A DNA stretch of 64,000 nucleotides. It comes from Azospira restricta. Lineage in GTDB: Bacteria; Pseudomonadota; Gammaproteobacteria; Burkholderiales; Rhodocyclaceae. Position numbers and translations under genes: made by a program. Location of the stretch: contig NZ_CP064781.1 in assembly GCF_016858125.1 (NCBI RefSeq), forward strand, positions 434,001 to 498,000, read 5' to 3'. The notes under the pieces are model-generated. The model ran no database searches, was not told where the DNA came from, and saw only the letters and a list, made by a program, of their open reading frames with translations. This document shows positions 22,045 to 30,495 of the stretch, piece after piece; position 1 is the first letter of the stretch; each line of letters begins with the position of its first letter.

Positions 22045-22250
22045 CGTGCGCAGGCCGGTCTCCGGGCTTGCGAGGTTTGTCGTGCCGCCTTCCCAGGCTT
22101 CTGGCGGCCCAGTGGCGTTGAGGCACGAATCACTCGCTTACCGTTGCGGGGGCAGCAGCGGAATTGCGTGGCAGTTGGTCTGCCCGCGCACCGCTTTCCC
22201 GTTTCACCGCGGCAGAGGAATCTGCGCGCGGCACCTTGCACGGCCCGTGT
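22045..22250 (-). promoter_or_regulatory. Cobalamin riboswitch in the btuB leader
   Basis: Read on the minus strand, the leader holds the conserved blocks of the AdoCbl riboswitch in order: GGTGCC (revcomp of 22230-22235), GGTGAAACGGGAA followed by GCGGTGC, the B12-box-like ACGCCACTGGG (around 22105-22115) and AAGCCCGGAGACCGGCCTGC (around 22060-22080). The 3' end lies about 135 nt before the btuB ATG, leaving room for an expression platform. Binding of AdoCbl would repress the whole btuB-to-tlpA operon. The 495-bp gap 21911-22405 holds this element plus the promoters on either side. Confidence 0.9.
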
Positions 22251-22286
22251 GCCGCCAACCGGTGTCGGCGACAAAACGGGTGGCGG

Positions 22287-22292
22287 ATTGTA
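22287..22292 (-). promoter_or_regulatory. Possible -10 box for the riboswitch transcript
   Basis: TACAAT on the minus strand lies about 40 nt upstream of the first riboswitch block; the -35 region 17 nt further up (TTCCTC) is weak. Confidence 0.35.
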
Positions 22293-22368
22293 CCGTGCGC
22301 GACGGTATGGAGGAAGGGGCCGACGCTTGCCTGCAACATAAATCACATTCAAAATGCATTGTTACTCC

Positions 22369-22398
22369 TTGACTTGACTTGTTTTTTACTTCTATAGT
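22369..22398 (+). promoter_or_regulatory. Promoter of the zapA operon
   Basis: TTGACT (22369-22374), 18-bp spacer, TATAGT (22393-22398). A second overlapping TTGACT lies at 22374. The -10 ends only 7 nt before the ATG at 22406 and no Shine-Dalgarno is present, so the transcript may be leaderless. Confidence 0.6.
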
Positions 22399-22405
22399 TG
22401 CCGCC

Positions 22406-22606
22406 ATGGTCAATGAACTGAACGCGCTCGAGAACAAGATCGCCCAAGTGGCGGGCTTGTGCCGCGCGCTGCGCAGCGAGAACCGCGAGCTGCAACAGCG
22501 CCTCGCCGCGGCGGAAGCGGAGAAGCAGCAACTGGTCGAGCGCATGAACGGCGCGCGCGAACGCCTCGAATCCCTGGTCGGGCAGCTCCCCGAAGCGAAG
22601 GCCTGA
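22406..22606 (+). CDS. Small coiled-coil protein upstream of ZapA (TIGR02449-like)
   Basis: A 66-residue protein that is almost entirely a heptad-like helix: LENKIAQVAGLCRALRSENRELQQRLAAAEAEKQQLVERM. Small coiled-coil proteins of this size directly upstream of zapA are common in proteobacteria and are called TIGR02449; a role in cell division is inferred from position. Start chosen at ATG 22406, 7 nt after a TATAGT box; the gap to zapA is 10 nt. Confidence 0.75.
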   Translation: MVNELNALENKIAQVAGLCRALRSENRELQQRLAAAEAEKQQLVERMNGARERLESLVGQLPEAKA

Positions 22607-22616
22607 ACGTACGCGC

Positions 22617-22949
22617 ATGACGGACCCGAACGCCCCCAACTATCTCGACATCACGCTGCTCGGCAAGGACTACCGCGTCGCCTGCCCGCCCGAGGAACGC
22701 GAGGCCCTGCAGGCCGCGGTCTCCTACGTCGACGAGAAGATGCACGAGATCTCCGACCGCACGAAGAGCAACGTCGCCGAGCGCATCGCGGTGATGGCCG
22801 CGCTGAACATCGCGCACGAGTTCCTGAGCGCCAAGGCGAAAGGCGGCGAGCCGGTCGGCGGCCTTGATTTCGGAGCCGTCAGGCGTAGAATCGCGGACAT
22901 GGAGGCACAGCTCGACGTGGTGCTCGCACCGCAGGAAAAGCTGTTCTAG
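22617..22949 (+). CDS. zapA: Cell division protein ZapA
   Basis: A 110-residue FtsZ-ring-stabilising protein. LDITLLGKDYRVACPPEEREALQAAVSYVDEKM is the conserved N-terminal domain and the remainder is the dimer/tetramer coiled coil ending in AQLDVVLAPQEKLF. It is followed directly by 6S RNA, the classical proteobacterial order zapA-ssrS. Confidence 0.9.
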   Translation: MTDPNAPNYLDITLLGKDYRVACPPEEREALQAAVSYVDEKMHEISDRTKSNVAERIAVMAALNIAHEFLSAKAKGGEPVGGLDFGAVRRRIADMEAQLDVVLAPQEKLF

Positions 22950-22969
22950 GAACCTCGCGGTTCCCGGGA

Positions 22970-23165
22970 AACTGCCTCCGCAGAGCGTCCCCTGCGGTGT
23001 TCGCCAAGGCCATACATTCCTTGAACCAATGCTGATTGGCATCGGTTGCGGACCAAGACCCCGCTGTTGTGCGCGCCCTTCGTCGGGTGTGCCTGATGCG
23101 GAAGGAAAGCAGCCACTCTGAACCCAGGTTCAGGATGCCGGCCGAACGGCACAGGCGGGGGCCAA
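22970..23165 (+). ncRNA. ssrS: 6S RNA
   Basis: Located directly after zapA. The ends pair as a closing stem: GCCTCCGC at 22974-22981 with GCGGGGGC at 23155-23162. Between them is the long imperfect hairpin with a central bubble expected of 6S RNA, with characteristic betaproteobacterial stretches such as GTGTTCGCCAAGGCC on the 5' side and GCCGGCCGAACGGCACAGG on the 3' side. 6S RNA mimics an open promoter and sequesters sigma70 RNA polymerase in stationary phase. The exact ends are approximate. Confidence 0.85.
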
Positions 23166-23170
23166 AACCG

Positions 23171-23202
23171 ACAGCGCGGAAGGTTTCTTCCGCGCTGTTT
23201 TC
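23171..23202 (+). terminator. Rho-independent terminator after 6S RNA
   Basis: A perfect 12-bp stem, ACAGCGCGGAAG / CTTCCGCGCTGT, with a GTTT loop is followed by TTTTC. Confidence 0.85.
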
Positions 23203-23216
23203 ATTTCGGGGGCGCG

Positions 23217-23665
<449 letters not shown>

Positions 23666-23669
<4 letters not shown>

Positions 23670-24463
23670 CCTTCATCCTGCTCTACCTGGCGCTAGGCGC
23701 CTTCGCCGGCTTCGTCGCCGGGCTGTTCGGCGTCGGCGGCGGGCTGACGCTGGTGCCGTTCATGTTCATGATCTTCACCGCGCAGGGCATTCCGCACGAA
23801 CACGTGATGCACCTCGCGCTCGGCACCTCGATGGCCAACATCACGCTGACCTCGATCTCCAGCATGCGCGCCCACCATGCGCACGGCGCGGTGCGCTGGG
23901 ACATCGTGCGCGCGATGGCGCCGGGGCTGGTGCTCGGCACCTTCGCCGGCTCGCAGCTGGCCGGCTTTGTGCCGACGCGGCCGCTGACCGCGGTCTTCGT
24001 CGTCATCGTCTATTACGCAGCGGCGCAGATGATCCTCGACTTCAAGCCGAAGGCGCACCGCCAGCTGCCCGGGCCGGCCGGCCTGTTCGGCGTCGGCGGC
24101 GCGATCGGCGTCGTGTCGAGCCTGGTCGCCGCCGGCGGCGGCTTCCTGTCGATCCCGTTCATGCTCTTCTGCAACGTGCTGATGCACAACGCGGTCGGCA
24201 CCTCGGCGGCGCTCGGCTTCCCGATCGCGCTTGCCGGCGCGCTCGGTTTCATCGTCGCCGGCTGGCACGATGCCGGACTGCCGGCCGGATCGCTCGGCTA
24301 CATCTATCTGCCGGCCTTTGCCGCGATCGTCTCGATGAGCATCCTGGTCGCGCCGTTCGGCGCCCGGCTGGCGCACCGCCTGCCGGTGAAGCGGCTGAAG
24401 CGCGCCTTCGGCGGCTTCCTCGCGCTGCTGGCGACGAAGATGCTGTGGTCGCTGCTCGCGTAG
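23666..24463 (+). CDS. TSUP-family membrane transporter (TauE/SafE-like)
   Basis: A 265-residue membrane protein with about eight helices and two TSUP repeats: AGFVAGLFGVGGGLTLVPFMF in the first half and VVSSLVAAGGGFLSIPFMLFCNV in the second. The family exports or imports sulfite, sulfonates and organic acids; the substrate is unknown. The GTG start at 23666 overlaps the EVE stop (GTGA). It resembles the second TSUP gene at 34574. Confidence 0.82.
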
Positions 24464-24470
24464 CGGCCGC

Positions 24471-24622
24471 TCAGGCGCACCCCGGGAGTACTTCTTCGCG
24501 ATACGCAAAGCGCATCACTCAGGCGCACCCCGAGAGTACTTCCTCGTGATGCGCAAAGCGCATCACTCAGGCGCACCCCGAGAGTACTTCCTCGTGATGC
24601 GCAAAGCGCATCACTCAGGCGC
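24471..24622. repeat. Three 48-bp tandem repeats with an internal palindrome
   Basis: Units at 24471-24518, 24519-24566 and 24567-24614, plus a partial fourth copy that is the 3' end of the GntR gene. Units two and three are identical; unit one differs at four positions. Each unit contains GTGATGCGC-AAA-GCGCATCAC, perfect in units two and three (24546-24566, 24594-24614). The array fills the gap between two convergent genes and may act as a bidirectional terminator. Each unit begins with TCAGGCGC, copying the gntR stop codon region. Confidence 0.9.
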
Positions 24623-25304
24623 CGGCGTTGAAGTCGCGCAGCGAGGCGACCAGGTCGGCGAAGCGCTCGCCCTGCACCGACACGTGGCTGCGCAGCAGCG
24701 CTTCGGCCTGCTCGCTGTCGCCGCGCTGGATCGCCTCGACGATCGCCTGATGCTCGCCGAACGAGGTCGCCATGCGGTTGCGCACACGCAGCTGCAGCCG
24801 GCGGTAGGGGCGCAGGCGACGGTGCAGCATTGCCGCCTGCTCGGCGAGGAAGGCATTGTGGCTGGCCTCGTAGATGCGGCGGTGGAAGACCTCGTTCAGC
24901 TGGTAGTACTGGTCCGGCGCATTGGCGTCGCGCGCGGCCTCGCAGGCGAGGTGCGCCGCCTGCAGCGCCGCCTGCTCGGCGGGCGTGATCCGCCGTGCCG
25001 CCAGCCGGCCGCACATCGCTTCAAGTTCTGCCATCACCTCGAACATCTCGCAGACGCGCTCGGCGCCGATCTCCGGCACCGTCGCGCCGCGCCGCGGCCG
25101 GATCTCGATCAGCCCGATCGAGGCCAGCTGGATCAGCGCCTCGCGCACCGGCGTGCGGGAGACGCCGAAACTGTTCGCCAACTCCTGCTCGTCGAGGCGG
25201 GTGCCGGGCGGGTAGACGCCGGTGACGATGCGCTCCTCGATCAGTTCGCCGAGCCGTTCGGACTGGCGGGGGACGGCGGCGTTGAGTTCCAGCGGGTGGT
25301 TCAT
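24615..25304 (-). CDS. GntR/FadR-family regulator of the TRAP-malonate operon
   Basis: A 229-residue repressor with an N-terminal winged helix (residues ~15-80; ELANSFGVSRTPVREALIQLASIGLIEIRPRRG) and a C-terminal FCD effector domain (EVFHRRIYEASHN, HQAIVEAIQRGDSEQAEALLRSHV). FCD-GntR proteins usually sense small organic acids. It is divergent from the TRAP and mdc genes, with a large dyad in the shared intergenic region, so it is probably the malonate-responsive regulator (MdcY/MatR-like role). Confidence 0.87.
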   Translation of the reverse strand: MNHPLELNAAVPRQSERLGELIEERIVTGVYPPGTRLDEQELANSFGVSRTPVREALIQLASIGLIEIRPRRGATVPEIGAERVCEMFEVMAELEAMCGRLAARRITPAEQAALQAAHLACEAARDANAPDQYYQLNEVFHRRIYEASHNAFLAEQAAMLHRRLRPYRRLQLRVRNRMATSFGEHQAIVEAIQRGDSEQAEALLRSHVSVQGERFADLVASLRDFNAGA

Positions 25305-25335
25305 GGCAAGGCGATCGCAAGATGGGCTCGATTCA

Positions 25336-25365
25336 ATTATACGAAACTCGTTGACCAGTATTCAA
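25336..25365 (-). promoter_or_regulatory. Promoter of the GntR gene
   Basis: Minus strand TTGAAT (25365-25360), 18-bp spacer, TATAAT (25341-25336), with a 30-nt leader to the ATG at 25304. It lies back-to-back with the dctP promoter. Confidence 0.6.
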
Positions 25366-25378
25366 GTTGTGCTATCGT
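25351..25378 (+). promoter_or_regulatory. Promoter of the dctPQM-mdc operon
   Basis: TTGACC (25351-25356), 16-bp spacer, TATCGT (25373-25378). The -10 overlaps the centre of the candidate GntR operator. Confidence 0.5.
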
Positions 25379-25404
25379 GTATACACAACGGCAAATATTG
25401 AATA
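25359..25404. promoter_or_regulatory. Candidate GntR operator, 46-bp dyad
   Basis: The perfect palindrome GTGTATACAC (25377-25386) and the outer inverted pair TATTCAA (25359) / TTGAATA (25398) share the same centre, 25381.5. A TTGTG/CACAA pair lies between. FCD-GntR operators are commonly short palindromes with a central TA step. The dyad covers the gntR -35 and the dctP -10, allowing one protein to control both. Confidence 0.65.
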
Positions 25405-25492
25405 CACAAAAAGAGCTTGGATCATTAGATCAACACGGGTGAGCAAGCCTGCCGTCGCTGATATTCGACCGATCAATCTGGAGGAGACGTCC

Positions 25493-26518
25493 ATGATCTG
25501 CAAGACGAAACGCTGTTTCACCCTGGGCTTGGCCGCCGCCGCGCTGGCCTTCGCCGTTCCCGGCGCGCAGGCGCAGGCGCCGCGCGTCATCAAGATATCG
25601 CACCAGTTCCCCGCCGCCAGCTCGGAAGACGGCGACTTCCGCGACCGCCTGGTCCGCCGCTTCGCCGCCGAGGTCGAGAAGCAGAGCAAGGGCTCGCTGA
25701 AGTTCGAGATCTACCCCGGCAGCTCGCTGATGAAGACCAACAGCCAGATCGGCGCGCTGCGCAAGGGTGCGCTGGATATGAGCCTGGTCCCGCTGGCCTA
25801 CGGCGGCGGCGAGATCCCGGAAGTGAACATCACGCTGATGCCGACGCTGGTCAACAGCTACGAGCAGGGCCTGCGCTGGAAGACGGCGCCGATCGGCAAG
25901 GAACTCGAGCGCATCCTCGCCGAGAAGAACATCAAGATCCTCACCTGGGTCTGGCAGGCCGGCGGCATCGCCTCGACCAAGCGCGCCGTCGCCGTGCCGG
26001 AGGACGCCAAGGGGCTGAAGTTCCGCGGCGGCAGCAAGGAGATGGACCAGATGCTGAAGGGCGCCGGCGCCGCGGTGACCGGCATGCCGTCGTCGGAAAT
26101 CTACAGCGCGATGCAGTCCGGCGTCCTCGACGCCGCGCTGACCTCGAGCACCTCGCTGATCAGCTTCCGCCTGCAGGAGTTCAGCAAGTTCGTCACCACC
26201 GCGCGCGACAAGAGCTTCTGGTTCATGTTCGAGCCGCTGCTGATCTCGAAGAGCCTCTACGATTCGCTGACCCCCGAGCAACAGAAGATCGTCGCCGATG
26301 TCGGCGCCAGCCTCGAGAAGTTCGGCGTCGAGGAATCGAAGAAGGACGACCAGCGCATGGCCGACGTCTACGCCAAGGCCGGCGCCAAGGTGGTGGACAT
26401 GGACGAGAAGGCGTTCCTGGCCTGGCGCGCCGTCGCCGAGCAGACCGCGTTCAAGGACTTCGCCGAGAACATCAGGAACGGCCGCGCGCTGCTCGACATG
26501 GCGCTCGCCGTCAAGTGA
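25493..26518 (+). CDS. dctP: TRAP transporter solute-binding protein DctP
   Basis: Periplasmic binding protein, 341 residues, with a signal peptide ending GAQA-QAP. DctP-fold markers include KISHQFPAASSEDGDFRDRLVRRFAAEVEKQSKG, FEIYPGSSLM, the GLKFRGG segment with the carboxylate-binding Arg, and GMPSSEIYSAMQSGVLDAA. Ligands of this family are mostly carboxylates; the operon context suggests malonate. A strong GGAGGAG ribosome site precedes the chosen ATG; an upstream in-frame start at 25367 would include non-signal sequence. Confidence 0.9.
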   Translation: MICKTKRCFTLGLAAAALAFAVPGAQAQAPRVIKISHQFPAASSEDGDFRDRLVRRFAAEVEKQSKGSLKFEIYPGSSLMKTNSQIGALRKGALDMSLVPLAYGGGEIPEVNITLMPTLVNSYEQGLRWKTAPIGKELERILAEKNIKILTWVWQAGGIASTKRAVAVPEDAKGLKFRGGSKEMDQMLKGAGAAVTGMPSSEIYSAMQSGVLDAALTSSTSLISFRLQEFSKFVTTARDKSFWFMFEPLLISKSLYDSLTPEQQKIVADVGASLEKFGVEESKKDDQRMADVYAKAGAKVVDMDEKAFLAWRAVAEQTAFKDFAENIRNGRALLDMALAVK

Positions 26519-26573
26519 CCCCTCCGGCCGGACGCGCCTGCGTCCGGCCCTCCTCATTCCTGCAAGGTGAACT

Positions 26574-27155
26574 ATGAGCCCCGGATATTTCATCAGCCGG
26601 ACGATCAAGGCCTTCAACGTCGCCACCGGCTACCTGTCGGCCTTCCTGATCGTCGCCGCCACCAGCATCCTCGTCTTCGAGGTCGCAGTCCGCTATTTCC
26701 TCGCCTGGCCGACCGACTGGGAGATCGAGCTGTGCGTGATGCTGCTGATCGCCTCCAGCTTCCTGGCGGCGGCGCACACCCAGCTCAACCGCGGCCACGT
26801 GACGATCGAGATCCTCGACGAGATCACGCCGAAGCGCTGGACGCAGTGGCGCATGGCCTTCTCCGACCTGCTTTCCTTCCTCTTCTGCGCCTTCATCGCC
26901 TGGCACTGCTGGCACCTCTTCCACGAGGCCTGGAGCGAGGGACGGATGAGCGACAGCTCGTGGTCGCCGAAGATGTGGCCAGTGTTCGCGACGATGGCCA
27001 TCGGCATGACTTCGCTGTCGCTGCAGGTTCTGGTCCAGCTGATCGAGGACTCGCTGCCGGACGCGATGCGCTCGCACCAGCCGCCGGCGCACGACGCTGA
27101 CGTCCAGCTCGCCATCGAGAGCATCCAGCACCTTGAATCGGGAGGCACGAAATGA
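26574..27155 (+). CDS. dctQ: TRAP transporter small permease DctQ
   Basis: A 193-residue four-helix membrane subunit. [48 protein letters not shown] is typical of DctQ. It starts 55 nt after dctP with an AAGG ribosome site and overlaps dctM by 4 bp. The C-terminal ~40 residues are hydrophilic and cytoplasmic. Confidence 0.88.
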   Translation: MSPGYFISRTIKAFNVATGYLSAFLIVAATSILVFEVAVRYFLAWPTDWEIELCVMLLIASSFLAAAHTQLNRGHVTIEILDEITPKRWTQWRMAFSDLLSFLFCAFIAWHCWHLFHEAWSEGRMSDSSWSPKMWPVFATMAIGMTSLSLQVLVQLIEDSLPDAMRSHQPPAHDADVQLAIESIQHLESGGTK

Positions 27156-28489
27156 CCGTCGCACAACTCGGGCTGCTCTATGCGGCCGCCACCTTCGCCT
27201 TCCTCTTCTCGGGCATGCCGATCGCGTTCGCCGTCGGCTCGGTGGCGCTGATCTTCATGTACTTCTTCATGCCGGCGGCGCAGCTGTCGATCGTCGCCGA
27301 GACGATCTTCTCCGAGCTGAACAGCTTCACGCTGCTGACCATCCCGCTGTTCATCATGATGGGCGCGGCGATCGGCAAGTCGCGCGCCGGCGCCGACCTG
27401 TACAACTCGCTCAACCGCTGGCTGTACAAGGTGCCGGGCGGCCTCGGCCTGGCCAACACGCTGGCCTGCTCGGTGTTCGCGGCGATGTGCGGCTCGTCGC
27501 CGGCGACCTGCTCGGCGATCGGCTCCTCGGGCATCCCGGAAATGCGCAAGCGCGGCTATTCCGAGCGCCTTGCCACCGGCCTGATCGCCGCCGGCGGCAC
27601 GCTCGGCATCCTGATCCCGCCGTCGCTGACGCTGATCCTCTACGGGTTGGCCACCGAGCAGTCGATCGGCAAGCTGTTCATGGCCGGCGTCGGCCCCGGC
27701 CTGCTGCTGACCGCGCTGTTCTCGATCTGGGTGGTGTACAAGTCCTGGGCCGAGAAGAACGCCAAGCTGTTGGTGAACCGCGGCGCCGCGGCGCTGCCGG
27801 CGGCGGAGTCCTACAGCTGGCGCGACCGGCTGGAAACGCTGCCGCGGCTGACCCCCTTCCTCGGCCTGATCCTGGTCGTCATGATCGCCCTCTACGGCGG
27901 CTGGGCGACGCCGTCGGAAGTCGCCGGCATCGGCGCCTTCGGCGCGCTGCTGATGGTGATGACGATCTACGGCTGCTGGCGCTGGAGCGACCTCAAGGTG
28001 ATCCTCTCCGGCACCGCGCGCGAATCGTCGATGATCATGCTGATCATCGCCATGTCCTTCCTCTACACCTACGTGATGAGCTACCTGCACATCACGCAGT
28101 CGGCAGCGGCGTGGATGATCTCGCTCGAGCTCGGCAAGTGGGAGTTCTTCTTCTGGGTGAACATCCTGCTGATCGTCCTCGGCTTCTTCCTGCCGCCGGT
28201 GGCGATCATCCTGATGGTGACGCCGATCATCCTGCCGGCGCTGAAGGCGCTGGGCATCGACCTGATCTGGTTCGGCGTGATCATGACCATCCTCATGGAG
28301 ATGGGCCTGATCCACCCCCCGGTCGGCCTCAACCTGTTCGTGATCAACGGCATCGCACCCGACATCAAGCTCAAGGAGATCATGTGGGGCACCGTCCCCT
28401 TCCTGCTGCTGATGGTGCTCGGCATCGTGCTGCTCTGCCTCTTCCCGGAAATCGCCACCTGGCTGCCGTCGCAGTACAGCGGTTCGTGA
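27152..28489 (+). CDS. dctM: TRAP transporter large permease DctM
   Basis: A 445-residue permease with about twelve helices, the ion-coupled translocation subunit. Motifs include [48 protein letters not shown] and [17 protein letters not shown], all diagnostic of DctM. With DctP and DctQ it probably imports malonate, in the way MatPQM does in rhizobia; that substrate is inferred from the mdc genes starting 19 nt downstream. Confidence 0.92.
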   Translation: MTVAQLGLLYAAATFAFLFSGMPIAFAVGSVALIFMYFFMPAAQLSIVAETIFSELNSFTLLTIPLFIMMGAAIGKSRAGADLYNSLNRWLYKVPGGLGLANTLACSVFAAMCGSSPATCSAIGSSGIPEMRKRGYSERLATGLIAAGGTLGILIPPSLTLILYGLATEQSIGKLFMAGVGPGLLLTALFSIWVVYKSWAEKNAKLLVNRGAAALPAAESYSWRDRLETLPRLTPFLGLILVVMIALYGGWATPSEVAGIGAFGALLMVMTIYGCWRWSDLKVILSGTARESSMIMLIIAMSFLYTYVMSYLHITQSAAAWMISLELGKWEFFFWVNILLIVLGFFLPPVAIILMVTPIILPALKALGIDLIWFGVIMTILMEMGLIHPPVGLNLFVINGIAPDIKLKEIMWGTVPFLLLMVLGIVLLCLFPEIATWLPSQYSGS

Positions 28490-28508
28490 ACGACGAGAAA
28501 GGAACGCC

Positions 28509-30167
28509 ATGAACGCCCCCCTGCACCTACCCTGGGACGGACTGCGGCGGCGCCAGCAAGGCCGCCTCGAACGGGCGGCCACCCTCGGCCTCGGCAGGAT
28601 GGTGCCGGCCGAGCGCGTAGGCCAGCTGCTGGAAACGGTGATCGAGCCGGGCGACCGCGTCTGCCTCGAAGGCAACAACCAGAAGCAGGCGGACTTCCTC
28701 GCCCGCGCGCTGGCCAAGGTCGATCCGCAACGCGTGCACGACCTGCACCTGGTGCAGTCGGTGGTCGCGCTGCCCGAGCACGTCGCGCTGTTCGAGCAAG
28801 GCATCGCGCGCGAGCTCGACTTCTCGTTCTCCGGCCCGCAGGGCACGCGCCTGGCGGCGCTGGTCGGCGCCGGCAGGATCCGGATCAACGCGATCCACAC
28901 CTACCTCGAGCTGTTCGCGCGCTACTTCGTCGACCTGACGCCGAACGTCGCGCTGATCGCCGCCGAGGCGGTCGACGACGAGGGCAACCTCTATACCGGG
29001 CCGAACACCGAGGACACGCCGGCGATCGTCGAGGCCACCGCCTTCAAGAACGGCATCGTCATCGCCCAGGTCAACGAGCGGCGGAAGACGCTGCCGCGCG
29101 TCGACATCCCGGCCGGCTGGGTCAATCACGTCGTCGTCGCACCGAAGCCGAACTACATCGAGCCGCTGTTCACCCGCGATCCGGCGCAGATCTCGGAGAT
29201 CCAGGTGCTGATGGCGATGCTGGTGATCAAGGGCATCTACGCCGAATACGGCGTGCAGAGCCTCAACCACGGCATCGGCTTCGACACCGCGGCGATCGAG
29301 CTCTTGCTGCCGACCTACGCCGCCTCCCTCGGGCTGAAGGGCAAGATCTGCACGCACTGGGCGCTCAATCCGCACCCGGCGCTGATCCCGGCGATCGAGG
29401 CCGGCTTCGTGCAGTCGGTGCACAGCTTCGGTTCCGAACTGGGCATGGAGCGCTACGTCGCCGCCCGGCCCGACGTCTTCTTCACCGGCGCCGACGGTTC
29501 GCTGCGCTCGAACCGCGCCTTCTGCCAGGCCGCCGGCCACTACGCCTGCGACCTGTTCATCGGTTCGACGCTGCAGATCGACCTCGCCGGCAACAGCTCG
29601 ACGGCGACCAAGGGGCGCATCACCGGCTTCGGCGGGGCGCCGAACATGGGCGCCGACGCGCGCGGCCGCCGCCACGAGAGCGCCGCCTGGCTCAAGGCCG
29701 GCGAGGAGGCGCGCCAGGGCGCGGCAACGATGCCGCGCGGACGCAAGCTGGTGGTGCAGATGGTCGAGACCTTCCGCGAGCACATGGCGCCGGCCTTCGT
29801 CGAGCGCCTCGACGCCTGGGAGCTGGCGGCGCCGATGGGGCTCGCCAACCCGCCGGTGATGATCTACGGCGACGACGTCACGCACATCGTCACCGAGGAA
29901 GGCATCGCCAACCTGCTGCTCTGCCGCGACCTCGCCGAGCGCGAGCAGGCGATCCGCGGCGTCGCCGGCTACACCGCGGTCGGCCTCGGTCGCGACCGCG
30001 CCAAGGTCGAGGAACTGCGCGCGCGCGGCGTCATCCGCCGCGCCGAGGACCTCGGCATCGCGCGCCGGATGGCGACGCGCGACCTGCTCGCAGCGCGTTC
30101 GGTGAAGGATCTGGTGCATGCCTCGGGCGGCCTCTACAACCCGCCCAGCCGCTTCCGCAACTGGTAA
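28509..30167 (+). CDS. mdcA: Malonate decarboxylase alpha subunit (malonyl-S-ACP:acetate transferase)
   Basis: A 552-residue CoA-transferase-like subunit that exchanges acetyl-ACP for malonyl-ACP in biotin-independent malonate decarboxylase. It contains LCLEGNNQKQADFLARAL, HDLHLVQSVVALPEHVALFE, YTGPNTEDTPAIVEATAFK, the ACP-transferase core VQSLNHGIGFDTAAIELLLP and LYNPPSRFRNW at the C-terminus, matching MdcA throughout. First gene of the mdc set, with a GAAAGGAACGCC ribosome site. Confidence 0.95.
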   Translation: MNAPLHLPWDGLRRRQQGRLERAATLGLGRMVPAERVGQLLETVIEPGDRVCLEGNNQKQADFLARALAKVDPQRVHDLHLVQSVVALPEHVALFEQGIARELDFSFSGPQGTRLAALVGAGRIRINAIHTYLELFARYFVDLTPNVALIAAEAVDDEGNLYTGPNTEDTPAIVEATAFKNGIVIAQVNERRKTLPRVDIPAGWVNHVVVAPKPNYIEPLFTRDPAQISEIQVLMAMLVIKGIYAEYGVQSLNHGIGFDTAAIELLLPTYAASLGLKGKICTHWALNPHPALIPAIEAGFVQSVHSFGSELGMERYVAARPDVFFTGADGSLRSNRAFCQAAGHYACDLFIGSTLQIDLAGNSSTATKGRITGFGGAPNMGADARGRRHESAAWLKAGEEARQGAATMPRGRKLVVQMVETFREHMAPAFVERLDAWELAAPMGLANPPVMIYGDDVTHIVTEEGIANLLLCRDLAEREQAIRGVAGYTAVGLGRDRAKVEELRARGVIRRAEDLGIARRMATRDLLAARSVKDLVHASGGLYNPPSRFRNW

Positions 30168-30177
30168 GGACATTGCG

Positions 30178-30495
30178 ATGGAACACCTCGATTACGAACT
30201 CCCCAGCCGGCCGCAGCCGCGACGCCGCGAGGCGCTGCTGGTTGGCGTCGTCGGCTCGGGCAACTGCGAGCTGCTGCTCGAAGCCGGTGCGCCGGCCGAC
30301 CACTGCCGGCTACGGGTGAACACCTCGGCGCATGGCTTCGCGCCGATCTGGTCGGCGGTGCTCGCCGACTTCGCCGCGCGCAGCGCGGCCGGCGGCCTGA
30401 CGATCGAAATCAACGACGTCGGCGCGACGCCGGCGGTGGTCAGCCTGCGCCTCGACCAGGCGATCGAGGCCTGGGAGGAGTCTGCGCATGGCTGA
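30178..30495 (+). CDS. mdcC: Malonate decarboxylase acyl carrier protein (delta subunit)
   Basis: A 105-residue carrier protein. The prosthetic 2'-(5''-triphosphoribosyl)-3'-dephospho-CoA attaches to Ser27 in VGVVGSGNCELLLE, matching the GSG motif of MdcC/CitD. The chosen ATG at 30178 follows AAGGACATTGCG, and the stop overlaps mdcD by 8 bp. Confidence 0.92.
   Translation: MEHLDYELPSRPQPRRREALLVGVVGSGNCELLLEAGAPADHCRLRVNTSAHGFAPIWSAVLADFAARSAAGGLTIEINDVGATPAVVSLRLDQAIEAWEESAHG

Noticed and set aside
22015-22397. Several short open frames in the btuB-zapA intergenic region
   Set aside because: They overlap the cobalamin riboswitch and promoters and have no family features.
24471-24614. Direct repeats considered as a CRISPR array
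   Set aside because: The units are contiguous with no unique spacers and no cas genes are near.
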